Below, piece after piece: positions 52,651 through 63,361 of a stretch of 64,000 bases of DNA. Made by a program: the position numbers and the translations under genes. Numbering within the stretch: the stretch's first letter is position 1; each line of letters starts with the position of its first letter. This DNA comes from Nemertoderma westbladi (taxonomy: Eukaryota > Xenacoelomorpha > Nemertodermatida > Nemertodermatidae). The notes under the pieces are model-generated. The model saw nothing but the letters and a program-made list of their open reading frames with translations. It was not told the origin of the DNA and searched no databases. The DNA is taken from the NCBI GenBank assembly GCA_032718475.1, contig JAUCBJ010001551.1:62001-126000 (forward strand), in the 5' to 3' direction.

Positions 52651-52778
52651 GTGACAGTGGTACAGTTGTTGTAGTAGAAGGATCCACTGAATATTCTGGC
52701 AATGCAGCCGTCCACGAATCCAATATGGGAATGGATCCGGAAGATTTTCAAAAAGTTACTGAAAGTGATTTCAACTTC
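52651..52778 (+). CDS. STK3/4: MST1/2 exon i: linker to SARAH
   Basis: Encodes GDSGTVVVVEGS and on to DPEDFQKVTESDFNF, leading into the SARAH helix; the DFNF segment aligns with the DYEFL of vertebrate STK4. Acceptor ttttatttag (last of 20 copies), donor gtaagt. Ends in phase 0. Confidence 0.9.
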
Positions 52779-52893
52779 GTAAGTCTCAAATAATTAAAAT
52801 TAAATTCAAATTATTAAATTTGATAACAAGAATACGTATACTCTGAGACTGAGAACTATATTATACTTAGGAAATATCTTTATTGATTTCTAG

Positions 52894-53058
52894 ATAAAGA
52901 ATCTTTCAGTGGAAGCTGTTAAACGACGAATCTTGTCTCTGGATGGCCACATGGAGGCTGAGATTGAGAAACTGCGGCGCAGATATCAGGCTAAACGTCA
53001 ACCTATTTTAGACGCCATCAGCGCGAAATTATATCGGCCCTACGAAATAAAAACTTAG
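52894..53058 (+). CDS. STK3/4: MST1/2 exon j: SARAH domain and stop
   Basis: Encodes 54 residues and TAG: IKNLSVEAVKRRILSLDGHM, then EAEIEKLRRRYQAKRQPILD and AISAK, a clear SARAH helix that mediates homodimerisation and binding to SAV and RASSF proteins. The tail YRPYEIKT differs from the basic RRQQNF tail of vertebrates. The preceding intron is only 115 bp; acceptor gatttctag. Confidence 0.95.
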   Translation: MKNLSVEAVKRRILSLDGHMEAEIEKLRRRYQAKRQPILDAISAKLYRPYEIKT

Positions 53059-53067
53059 TTGTCGCTT

Positions 53068-53158
53068 GTAACACCAAGCCGCTCGGAACACCAAGCCGCT
53101 CGGAACACCAAGCCGCTCGGAACACCAAGCCGCTCGGAACACCAAGCCGCTCGGAACA
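53068..53158 (+). repeat. 17-bp array in the MST 3' UTR
   Basis: About five tandem units of aacaccaagccgctcgg start 10 bases after the stop codon. Confidence 0.93.
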
Positions 53159-53436
53159 CAATCAGTCAAAGCGAGAATTCGTGGAAGATTGTTTACCAGG
53201 TTCACAGATAACCGGGGATAACCCGTTAGTCGACGGAACACTCTGGCTTTTTATAAGAATAACCTTTTGTGCACATATACACATCAATTACTGTATATCT
53301 TGTTTTTGTATAAAGTTTATTGTGGAAATTTGCATTTAGTTCTAATTATATTAATTTCGTAACATTCCTTACGAAACGTTCTACAATAATTCCTTGACGA
53401 AATGTCCGTCAAAAATATTCTTGTCGAAAAATCGTG

Positions 53437-53442
53437 AATAAA
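53437..53442 (+). terminator. Likely MST polyadenylation signal
   Basis: AATAAA about 380 bases after the MST stop codon in AT-rich DNA. It is the first perfect hexamer after the stop on this strand; the cleavage site is not proved. Confidence 0.45.
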
Positions 53443-53722
53443 ATAGAACTTAAATCGGACCTTTATTTAAAACCTCTTATAACGTTTTTATAACTATTGG
53501 GATGGAAAAGTGGAGTTCATATTCGTGTTGGGCAGGAAAACCTGGTCTAGAAAAGTTAATATAATATTGCTTGAAGGGATTATTCCTATTGGTTTGATGT
53601 TTCTTTAAATTGCATAATTTCTGAACCATATCAATTTTAATTTCAATTTAGCCAATAATTATGTACACATTAGGAGACGTTAAACACAGCTCGTTCCTAA
53701 TATTGCATATGTTACAATTCTT

Positions 53723-53800
53723 GCCGATTAGTGGAATGGATACTTCGCTATTACTTACCAACATAGACTCGAGTTCGATCCCGGGCGTATCTGTTTAATT
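53723..53800 (+). mobile_element. tRNA-derived SINE head (relic)
   Basis: A box tagtggaatgg at 53729-53739 and B box agttcgatccc at 53772-53782, the same spacing as in the SINE at 27575. Confidence 0.55.
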
Positions 53801-55570
53801 TTTGCAGATTATAGGCCTATTATATTATTTAGTATCACTTAAAAACTTCAATAACTTAGATCAATTAGACTGGCGAACTTAGATATCCTAAACAAACTTA
53901 GATCCGGGTAAACTTAGATCCCGGTGAACTTATCCTGAGCTATGGGAGTTTTCCTGGTCGCTGGTTGTATTTCTGAGGTCAGTTTTCACCATTAATGAAA
54001 TTTAGTTAGTCCCTATGTCCGTTGGTCGGTCTTTCTGACTATCCGACAAATTTGTCAGTCAAATTGAAGAAAAGAGCGCGCCATCAAGATAACATTATAG
54101 TTATAGGGGTTTTCAGGCATACAAAGAAACGGCGAGGCCAAATTTGAATACTGACATCAGAAATGAAGTCGCGGAACAAGAAATCCGATATACTGTAGGA
54201 TTTTTAAGGATTTTTATAGTACATTAGTATGCTTTGTATTGTTTTGGGGACATACAGACAATGACGGACAGGCCGACAATCAAACGGACAGATAGCCGTA
54301 TCTCGAGAAGTAAGACAGATCTTTCTCAAAGGTTTTCCAATTTAGAATCTTGATAAAAATCTGCTCTAAAAGAAATATAAAAAAATTGATTGCCAATCAA
54401 TCACCCCCCTTTAACAATTCCCCACCCACAACATACAGGACGCTGACACCGCTTTCGGTCAATGGGTACAACGAGTCAAAGGGAACAAAACGAGTCAAAG
54501 ATTACAGGTACAAACAAGGCGGATATTTAGTTCGTGGAATTTCTGACATTATTGCCATCTAGGCCCGAAGGGCCGTTAATTTTTTAAAATTGGCCCTTCG
54601 GACCAATATGTGAATGTAAATATATAATATGTGAATTAATTCAATTTTGAATTAATTTGAAGCGATATAAGTTCAAAATTGCGCTGGTATTTAATTGTGT
54701 GGTCCATTTGTTATTTAATCTCTATTTATTGTTTAATGTGCATTTAATGTCGCACCTGTTTTTTTGCCATATTTGATGCCTGTTGAACCCTTTCGTGAGT
54801 ATCTTTCATGTTACACAGATGTTAAGAATACAGTTAAAAACCACAGAAAGCAATGTATTGAACTATTTTACCTTTTTGCAAAAATTTTGCACTTTTGCAC
54901 ATTTATTTGTAGGCCTACTCTACAAGTGCACTAAAGATCCTAAAGGTGGTTCCTATTTAACACACTTATGTTTATCCTCTACCGATCTACGATGGTGTAA
55001 GATCAAGTGTCAGTTCCTAAAAGTGTCAAAAAGTGCTATTTAATAAATCGCGACATTTGCGATTTTGGACCATATTCATCGACATTTTAAGTCACTTTAT
55101 TGACATAAAAAGTTAAACAAATGTTAAGATTATACTTAGAAATCACTACAAACTACATTTTAATACAGTGTCGCCATTTCATAATGACTCTATACTGAAG
55201 CTACACAAAGGAGCAGGGTAAGGGGATTATCTAATAATAACACACACAATCTTACAATCAGATTATTATACTGTACCTACTCCTTAAGAAAACCACATTT
55301 TAGCTCCCTTAATAGCCTGTAACCGCCTGTGCCAATGTGCCTGTGTCAATGCCTCAGTGGGCGGTCTCCAGTACTGCAAGGCCCAACTCATCTCGGGGTA
55401 AGTTAGCAATCTGCAATAATAAAAATGATAGCGTGCCGACATTTAGTCAGAGCAACCAAATAGATGGCCAATAAAGACAGACAGTATGGATTTAGCTGAG
55501 TAGAGTTAAAACCTACAGTACTTATTGACTTACTTAGAATACACTACGTATTTGTATTTGTTTCAGCCCG
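53801..55570. other. Intergenic DNA, no gene seen
   Basis: AT-rich sequence. A tandem run of cttagatcc and gaacttaga motifs lies near 53875-53935. 54110-54330 resembles a stretch in the MST intron near 46500. A hairpin of ggcccgaagggcc with ggcccttcggacc lies near 54563-54605. No coding signal stands out. Confidence 0.5.
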
Positions 55571-55772
55571 CCACATTGTCGGCGCAACGTAACGCCGACA
55601 CTGTCGGCACAACGTAACGCCGACACTGTCGGCACAACGTAACGCCGACACTGTCGGCCCTCGTAACGCCGACACTGTCGGCACAACGTAACGCTGACAC
55701 TGTCGGCACAACGTAGCACCGACACTGTCGGGTCGGCACAACGTTATGCCGACAGACACTGTCGGCACAGCG
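55571..55772. repeat. 25-bp array built on a palindrome (about 8 copies)
   Basis: Units contain gccgacactgtcggc, a perfect inverted repeat around one base, joined by acaacgtaac. The last copies are altered (gtcgggtcggc, cagacactgtcggc). Frames on the minus strand are open only because of the repetition. Confidence 0.93.
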
Positions 55773-56337
55773 TTAACACCCAACCAATATCCCAGTCAGT
55801 ACCTACAAAACACCCCAATAAACCCTGAAACTGAGTCATTAAGTAACCCAAGACAGCCAAGTAAAATAACGCTGTATGTTTTCCATATATAAAAAGTCTG
55901 AAAGTGGCTCCTGTAGTGTGATAGAGCCCAAAATGTAAATTAAACGCGAGCGAAGCGACCGAAATTTTTTGTGGCAAATTCTTGTTCTCACTTCTGCACT
56001 CTGCACGAACTTTAAGAGCTTTGAGAGCGCGAGCACGAGCTTTGAGAGCACTCTCGCTCCGCGCCAAGGCAAGGCACTCAAATCGCGCCAGTCGCACCGC
56101 GCCAGTTTACAATATATTCTGCAAATCGCGAGGACTCTTATACTTCGCTTTCGCACCAGATATATTCTATTCGGGTGACAAACACGGAACGTAATCAGGA
56201 TCGAATGTAATATAGTTTTTACAAATCGAACGTAACCTCAATTATGTTACATTGGATCCTATAACTATGTTACATTCGATCCACAAATTACTAAGCTCGA
56301 ATGTAACATACATTTATTTTGTTGTGTTTTGATTTCA

Positions 56338-56391
56338 GGAGTTAACCGATGAAATACTTAGTTTATTTACAGGAAGAAACAGTTTGGTGTT
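56338..56391 (+). CDS. Possible 18-codon exon
   Basis: tttgatttcag precedes an open 54-base segment (ELTDEILSLFTGRNSLVL) followed by gtgagt. Both splice sites are strong and the length is a multiple of three, but I recognise no family and no partner exon, and it lies just inside the left TIR. It may be chance. Confidence 0.2.
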
Positions 56392-56699
56392 GGTGAGTAC
56401 AAAACAAAGACCCACGACCCAATTAAGTAACCTGGCATATTCTTGTAACATGTGTTAATTTTCGTTTATTGTTTTGGTTCCCCCAACACGCCTCTGTAAC
56501 CTGCTCCTTTCAGCCTTTAAATAAAAGTAACCTGCATACCAGGTTGGAATTCATGCATGAGCGCGCAGGTACGCGTCGTTGTTTTGAGATCACCGCGCAC
56601 CTGAAATTGGCTCTTGGCGCACCTCATCATAATCCGTACAAAGTCATGAGTCATGTAGTAGCTCATTTCATGCATTATCTCAAAAAATCGTACAGCTCA

Positions 56700-57440
56700 T
56701 AAGAACAATTTTACATTCCTTTTTTACAAGTTTGAGCGTTTCATTCAAAGCTTATCGTACTGTAGTATTTTGAATATACATAATAAATTGAACAGTTAAA
56801 TGCAACATCAAAATCAATAAATCAATCAATCAAAAAATTGTCACCGGTAATATCAGAATATTAAAAAATATTTTTGTAATCCACTACATTTACATTTGAA
56901 AATACATTATTCTATACTGCTGTACTGTCTGACTGTATAAAATTTGAATAAATATGAAATACTTCATTCAGTCATTATTATTAGGTACCATACCAGTAAT
57001 AATGTGTATAATAAATAGTCTTAACACAGTTGGCTTATATAATCGCAATAATTTTTATTGTCCGTTTAAATCCTTTTTTTGTCCTTTTTTTTTTATTTTT
57101 TATGTCCTCCAAAAGTCTAATGTTAGGTTCCATGCTACCGGTTTCTCTACTGCTGTTCTCTCAGGCTATCAGTACCGGTATTAGTATATATAGCACTATT
57201 TTGCTGTATTGTATGTACAGATGTAGGTATAAAGAATGTATTTCTGTATTTTAGTACCGGTACCGGCACCGGTACTGCTATAGGCCTACTGTGTAGCCTA
57301 CCATTTAAATACGGTAATGGTAGGCCTACCGGTTGTGCTAATAAATTTTAAATAATTGATAGGCCAAACTGGATTGCAGGATTTTTAAAATGTGGATATA
57401 CCTTTCACATAATTTAGGCCTATTACTGTATTAGTTTTAT
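56700..57440. other. Interior of the TIR element, no gene seen
   Basis: AT-rich DNA with clusters of accggtaccgg and taggcctac motifs near 57240-57330. Confidence 0.5.
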
Positions 57441-57445
57441 CGTCT

Positions 57446-57909
57446 CTGTAACCTGCTCCTTTCCCTCAATTAGTTGAATGATCGTTTATTGTTTTGGTTA
57501 GAAAATCCCGCCTCTGTAACCTGCCCCTTTCCCTCAATTAGTTAAATGATCGTTTATTGTTTTGGTTAGAAAATCCCGCCTCTGTAACCTGCTCCTTTCC
57601 CTGAATTGGTAAAGTGACCGTTTATTGTTTTGGTTAGAAAGGCCCGCCTCTGTAACCTGCCCCTTTCCCTCAATTAGTTAAATGATAGTTTATTGTTTTG
57701 GTTAGAAAATCCCGCCTCTGTAACCTGCTCCTTTCCCTCAATTAGTTAAGTGATCGTTTATTGTTTTGGTTAGAAAATTTCGCCTCTCTAACCTGTCCCT
57801 TTCCCTCAATTAGTTAAATGATCGTTTATTGTTTTGGTTAGAAAATCCCGCCTCTGTAACCTGCTCCTTTCCCTCAATAAGTTAAGTGATCGTTTATTGT
57901 TTTGGTTAG
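57446..57909. repeat. 68-bp array, left part
   Basis: About seven units of cctctgtaacctgctccttt, ccctcaattagtta and cgtttattgttttggttaga. Single degenerate units also lie near 56470-56515 and 59345-59395, at the two ends of the enclosing element. Confidence 0.93.
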
Positions 57910-57914
57910 AAAAT

Positions 57915-58472
57915 TGTTAGCTTATCCAATTCCGCTAACCAAACCCCATAGAGTGAGCCGTTAAGCCGTTAAGCAATATTGGGAGCACGAGGTTGATTAC
58001 CCAACCTCGTGTCACCCCAATAAAGTAGGAAGGAGAAACACACAACGAGGGTCAGGGGCCAAACCCCCAACCGAGAGAGAACACAAGGAGTGAAGGGAAA
58101 CACTCCAAAGGGTGCCAACAGGGATATTAGCCAATGGGGGGAAGGCATCGGCTAGGTAATGTAATACGGCCAAACCGTGCAATATATATTACCAGTTGAC
58201 TGCATCAGTTATCTCAGTTATCAGTTAGTCAGATCAGTTAGGGTGGAGCGGTAACATCTATTACCGTCCACTACCGCCACCACATCATTCAATCAGTGTT
58301 TACCGGTATATCAGTTATCATCAGTTTAACCGTGCTTGCATTACTCATTTTATTATACTTATACTTATGAACTCCAGAACTCTCAACTTAACTGACTCTT
58401 TTCATACACACGGCGGGGACGCGTAAATAGACAAACCCAACGGATAAATCGGGATCTGTAGATCCCGTCACA
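57915..58472. mobile_element. Solo LTR of an LTR retrotransposon, 558 bp
   Basis: It begins TGTTAGCTTATCC, ends GATCCCGTCACA, and is flanked by the 5-bp duplication aaaat (57910-57914 and 58473-58477). Removing it and one aaaat restores the 68-bp unit gttagaaaatcccgcctc. It contains a possible TATA stretch (caatatatatt near 58181) and an aataaa near 58018. No internal coding region remains, as expected after recombination between two LTRs. TG/CA ends with a 5-bp duplication fit Gypsy- or BEL-type elements; the family is not determined. Confidence 0.8.
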
Positions 58473-58655
58473 AAAATCCCGCCTCTGTAACCTGCTCCTT
58501 TCCCTCAATTAGTTAAGTGATCGTTTATTGTTTTGGTTAGAAAATCCCGTCTCTGTAACCTGCTCCTTTCCCTGATTTGGTAAAGTGACTGTTTATTGTT
58601 TTGGTTAGAAAACTCGGCCTTAACCTGCTCCTTTCCATCAATTGGTAATTGTTTT
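58473..58655. repeat. 68-bp array, right part
   Basis: About two and a half units continue in register after the solo LTR; the last is truncated. Confidence 0.9.
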
Positions 58656-59404
58656 TGGCTATAAAATGAGTGTTTTGCTACGTCATGTGGTAATCGATTA
58701 TCGACAACAACCACAAACTATTAAATATAGAGTCTTTTTACCACAGGCGCATATATGGAAATATATCTCATAGTCTATAAATCATGGAATCATGGAATGT
58801 TTTGGCACAGGCATAGTGAAATCAACTGTCTGACAGTCCAGAAATCAGCAGTCTGACAGTTTGAAGAAATACATACATAAAAAGTCATTAAAAGGACAAT
58901 AAAAGTCATTAAATGGACAACAAAAGTCATTATGCATAATTCGTAAAAAAAAATGACAAAAAAAGTCAAATAAAAGGACATAAAAAATCACTGCCTTATA
59001 TAATCTGATAATTAAGTCATACTTAATAGGCTGATAGGATAGGAGGCCTACATTTGTTACTTTCTGACTTTACCTGGTTACTAACGTAAACATAATAAAT
59101 AACAATAGTTAAAATAAATTGATTAATTTTCAGCTCCTATCAATACTGCAATACAGCTTCAATTAATTTGTGTGGTGCGCTGCGCATCAGAGCTGCGCGC
59201 TGTGCGCAACGCGCATCTGTCTCTCCCAAACGCGCAAGGCGCATCTGGTTCGCGGTCATTCGCGCAGGTACCGGTACGCGTCCGATTTTTGCAGCATGAA
59301 TTCCAACCTGGCGCTGCATATTCTTGTAACATGTGTTAACTTTCGTTTATTGTTTTGGTTCCCCCAGCTCGCCTCTGTAACGCTCCTTTAAATCTGTAAA
59401 TGGC
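58656..59404. other. Right interior of the TIR element, no gene seen
   Basis: Short degenerate repeats of aaaagtcattaaa occur at about 58878-58990. A GC-rich patch with many cgcgc and gcgcat motifs lies at 59170-59280. Confidence 0.5.
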
Positions 59405-59528
59405 AATGTTACATTCGAGCTTAGTAATTTGTAGATCGAATGTAACATAGTTATAGGATCCAATGTAACATAATTGCAGTTACGTTCGATACGTAATAAC
59501 TATTTTACCTTCGATCCTGATTACGTTC

Positions 59529-59883
59529 GCTCATGTATCCGGCCTACACTGGCTGACTGATTAGGTTACGGTACCGGCGTTACCTACTCAACCTACTGAG
59601 TTCGTCCCTTTCTGGCAGTCTGGTTAATGACAGAATGAATTGCTGTACCGTAGCCTTCTGTCTGTCTGTCTGTCTGTAGGCCTATACCGGTACTGCTACA
59701 CTGTCTGACTGTGTTATAATCCTCCATCCAATTCCTTGTATCCTTGTATTGTGTATTCTCTGTATCCCGGTATTAAAAAACAAACAAAAACAAATGTTAA
59801 ATAGCCTAAACGGTACCGGTAACTGAGTTTAGCACACCATCACCAATTTGAACAAACTACCGGGACCCGTAGTTGATTTTGTT
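59529..59883. promoter_or_regulatory. Upstream region of the p38 gene
   Basis: 355 bp between the TIR of the transposon-like element and the p38 ATG. It has a tctg microsatellite near 59658-59677 and accggtacc motifs. No clear TATA box could be assigned, so any promoter role is inferred from position only. Confidence 0.3.
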
Positions 59884-60984
59884 ATGGAAGCTGCGGCGCA
59901 AACGCAACAGCAACATATTTATAACCGCTCAGGATTCTATGTTACCGAACTCAATAAAACGGTATTCGAGGTTCCTGATCGTTACCAAAACCTCATGCCC
60001 ATCGGTTCCGGTGCCTACGGGACTGTCTGCAGTGCCGTCAACACCGAAACGGGAAAAAACGTCGCCATTAAAAAATTATCGCGCCCCTTCCAAACGCTGG
60101 TCCACGCAAAAAGAACCTACAGAGAACTGAGACTTCTAAAACACTTCCATCATGACAATGTTATTCAGCTTATGGGCGTGTTCACCCCTGCAACCAATCT
60201 GGCGGAGTTTCAAGACGTTTACTTCGTGACAGACCTAATGGGAGCCGACCTAGCCAACATTATAAAGTACCAAGAGTTAAGCGATGACCACATTCAGTTC
60301 CTAACCTACCAGATAATGCGTGGACTCAAACACGTCCACAGTGCCGGTATTCTACATCGGGACCTCAAGCCCTCGAACATCGCCGTCAATGAAGATTGCG
60401 AACTCCGTATCCTGGACTTCGGGTTGGCCCGGATGTCGGACGACTCCATGACGGGCTACGTAGCCACCCGCTGGTACCGTGCTCCGGAGATAATGCTAAA
60501 CTGGATGCACTACAGCGAGACGGTGGATGTCTGGAGCGTCGGCTGCATAATGGCCGAGATGCTGACGCGACGGACGCTGTTCCCGGGGATCGACGCGATC
60601 GACCAGCTCGAGAAGATCCTCGACCTGGTCGGGACGCCGGACGCGGCCTTCCTCTCGCGGATGTCCTCCGCCGAGGCGCGTCGCTACATCGAGTCGATGA
60701 CGTCTCGCCCCGGCCGCCCCTTCACGCAGTTCTTCCAGAGCGCCAACCCAGACGCAGTGGATCTGCTCGCCCGCATGCTGGTTCTGGATCCTCGGGATAG
60801 GATCACAGCGGCCGGCGCCTTGGAGCATCCCTACCTGCAGCAGTACCACGACCCGTCCGACGAGCCGGACAGCGAGCCCTTCGTCGCCTCCTTCGAGAAC
60901 CTCCAGACCTCCTCCATAGCCGAGTGGAGCGCGATGGTTTATAGCGAGGTGGTTGATTACGAGGATCGCGATAGGGGCGCATAG
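59884..60984 (+). CDS. MAPK14: p38 MAP kinase, single exon
   Basis: A complete 366-residue p38 kinase. The start is the only ATG after an in-frame stop at 59830. Visible motifs: glycine-rich loop GSGAYGTV at 41-48, catalytic lysine in [10 protein letters not shown] (63), helix-[12 protein letters not shown], gatekeeper threonine in VYFVTDLMG (116), HRDLKPSN from 158, DFGLAR from 178 and the dual-phosphorylation TGY at 190-192 in the short p38-type loop. The C-terminal docking region HDPSDEP is present. p38 is activated by MKK3/6-type kinases in stress and immune signalling and acts in cytoplasm and nucleus. Vertebrate p38 genes have about a dozen introns and this copy has none, so it looks like a retrogene kept intact. 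GC content rises sharply in the second half (about 60500-60900). Whether it is the only p38 of the genome cannot be told here. Confidence 0.95.
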   Translation: MEAAAQTQQQHIYNRSGFYVTELNKTVFEVPDRYQNLMPIGSGAYGTVCSAVNTETGKNVAIKKLSRPFQTLVHAKRTYRELRLLKHFHHDNVIQLMGVFTPATNLAEFQDVYFVTDLMGADLANIIKYQELSDDHIQFLTYQIMRGLKHVHSAGILHRDLKPSNIAVNEDCELRILDFGLARMSDDSMTGYVATRWYRAPEIMLNWMHYSETVDVWSVGCIMAEMLTRRTLFPGIDAIDQLEKILDLVGTPDAAFLSRMSSAEARRYIESMTSRPGRPFTQFFQSANPDAVDLLARMLVLDPRDRITAAGALEHPYLQQYHDPSDEPDSEPFVASFENLQTSSIAEWSAMVYSEVVDYEDRDRGA

Positions 60985-62762
60985 GGATGGGAGAGGGCGG
61001 GCAGTACGACAGATCGCTAGTTGTCTGTCCGTCTGTCTGTATTCCAGGAGACTTCCCTAGAGACCAACGATTTGAACACCGAATTTAGAACTTATCATGA
61101 TTCTTATACGATTACTCTGCGTTCCTTCAGAGATTTCTGGTGGAATTGCCATTTTTATTACAATTAATTATGTTATCAGAATTCTCGGATTAGCCAAACT
61201 TATCTCAAGTTATTCTTCGCCTGGTTTCTACGTTGTATATAAGTGATGAGGCTTACTAACTGATACACCAAGCTGCACTCACATTGAGCTGCTGAACCAC
61301 AAATTATTTCTTGTATATTTTAGTTACTTTATTTATCCGCTTCTAGCTAAGCTATATAACCATGTTATGTAAATGAGTTTCGGCTTTATTAATATAGTAA
61401 CTAATGTATTTAATCGGAATGCTAATATTGAATCGGTTCAGTTGGTTCTTGAAAACAATTAATCATTGCCAGTTTCCATTTATCTTTGCCATTATACCGA
61501 CACTTCTCTGTGGATTACTGCGTATATACTATATACCATTAAATTGTTTTATATCGTGTCAAACAAAGTAGCTATGACACTTACCACACTTATTTTGTAC
61601 TCAATGCGCACATAATAAAAAGATCCTCTTTACAAATGTATTTGTAAAGAACAGTTTATATTTGCTTACGTTTCTTATCTTTTAATGTTTTCTTTTTGAA
61701 TGCAGTTTTATAGAATATATGGGACACATAAATCAAAACCACAAAGACATATATATATATATTTGGCATGACGCTGTCAAAACTAAATAAAGTTGAATGA
61801 ACAGGGATTTTATTGATGATTTGTTATCCTACCGTTTGTGAGGGATATTTAGTGGTTATGATTCCTATTTTGAATGCAATAATTAGGTCTGGTGCAGTTT
61901 TACAGGTTGGGCTATTTCTGGTCAGCTGATGACTTGTCGGGTTTACCGATTTCTCCTACAATATGCAGCATATTGTTCATGGGTACAATTAAATTTATCC
62001 CGGTATCTTTTAGTTTGTTTTGGTTAGGATTTAGGGGTTTTCTTTTGACATGATCATATCGTTTTGTGTTTGTTTTTTATGGGTCTACTAGTACCAGTGT
62101 AGTTATTTGTTTTTTTGTTGTTTATTCCCGTTTTTCGTTTTATATTTTTGAACATCGTTCGATTGTTTTTTCCAGTGTGATGAGGCGGTAAAACTACAGT
62201 TGATAGCACATTTGAATTTATCAATTTAATTTATTGATTTGTCGATGTGTCTGTATACCGTTACCTACATTTCGGTATTTTGTTCATTGGATAGCCGCAT
62301 TATTTCTGATAGTTTTATTAACAATACGCTATTATCTGTATCATCTTTAATCGCTCCCCGTTTAGACGACTCTTTACTCTTTGTTAGTTTGGTGCAGAAG
62401 TACAGGCATGTTCTATCTAGTTTGAGCGACTATTATTGTTTATGATCAATAAATTGTTGTAGTTAATAATGTTTGAAGCTGGAAATGTGCTGAAACATGT
62501 ATATATATCGTATGTTAGCCTTAAAATAGCTAGATCTATTTTTTTTTTAGGTTTTGAAGTCCTTTTGACTGTATATTTCAATTTTACGTAAAATATAATT
62601 ATTATTCATTACATCATCTCATCATTACAATAAATATTATATTACAATGCTATTGATCATTATTATCAACGTTAATTATTTATTAGTTAATAAATAATCG
62701 AAGTTTATTGTATTGCTTAGTTTTTTAAATAAACAAACCTAACTATAATGGGAGTTTATATA
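60985..62762. other. p38 3' region and AT-rich intergenic DNA
   Basis: About 1.8 kb without a coding signal. Candidate AATAAA signals for p38 lie at 61614-61619 and 61786-61791. A short frame at 62239-62445 has no recognisable features. Confidence 0.5.
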
Positions 62763-63156
62763 CCGGGTGTTCCATAATGATCCCCCCCCCCCCCTGGCCA
62801 GCCAAAACTGCCAGACACGCACCTTAGTGTAATATATCATTCGAAAGATAATTTAATTCTGAGCTTGCATGCAAAAATTTAGGGTCCAATACAAAAGTAT
62901 AAAAATTGTATAGGCTATTCTTTAAACCTATCTTACTTCCAATATTTTATTTAATCACAATTAAAAAAAAATATAATTTATCCAGCGTTAGTCATCAGTG
63001 ACTTTGTTTGTATACTTTTGTAATGGACCCTAAATTTTTGCATGCAAGCTCAGAATTAAATTATCTTTCGAATGATATATTACACTAAGGTGCATGTCTC
63101 GCAGTTTTCGCTGGCCAGGGGGGGGGGGGGGGGGGGAATCATTATGTAACACCCGG
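62763..63156. mobile_element. Hairpin MITE with TA target duplication, 394 bp
   Basis: It starts CCGGGTGTTCCATAATGA and ends TCATTATGTAACACCCGG, flanked by TA on each side (62761-62762, 63157-63158). Arms of about 150 bp pair closely, and each carries a homopolymer next to the tip: a C run at 62782-62795 and a G run at 63118-63136. A TA duplication with full palindromy fits a Tc1/mariner-type MITE; no transposase is present. Confidence 0.78.
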
Positions 63157-63158
63157 TA

Positions 63159-63361
63159 CTTTGTTAGAAATACAAATAATTATAGGGTGGGGGTTAATAT
63201 TGTTAGAATTAATTGAGAAAATCTGTTTTTATTATGATAGACGGAATAATTAATAATATTAAATCAAAATACACAATAATACTTAATATTAATAATATAA
63301 TTAAAGTCTGGTTAAGCGAGATGGGCATTTATATTAAGTAAATCAAACAACACGAAATATA
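63159..63361. other. Intergenic DNA downstream of the RhoGEF gene
   Basis: AT-rich; presumably the 3' untranslated region of the minus-strand gene that ends at 63362. Confidence 0.5.

Larger units (their letters stand above)
56187..59528. mobile_element. DNA transposon-like element with about 124-bp TIRs
   Basis: 56187-56309 and 59405-59528 are near-perfect inverted copies, with outer end gaacgtaatcaggatcgaa. Inside, a second inverted match (ccaggttggaattcatgc near 56540, reversed near 59297) and a direct repeat (attcttgtaacatgtgttaa near 56441 and 59321) also sit near both ends. The middle holds a 68-bp array interrupted by a solo LTR. No transposase frame is seen, so the element is non-autonomous or gutted. 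I could not fix a target duplication. Confidence 0.7.

Noticed and set aside
54563-54605. GC hairpin as a transcription terminator
   Set aside because: Intrinsic terminators of this type are bacterial; in an animal genome it is more likely a repeat remnant.
60396-60849. Open frames overlapping the p38 gene on both strands
   Set aside because: Shadows of the GC-rich p38 coding sequence.
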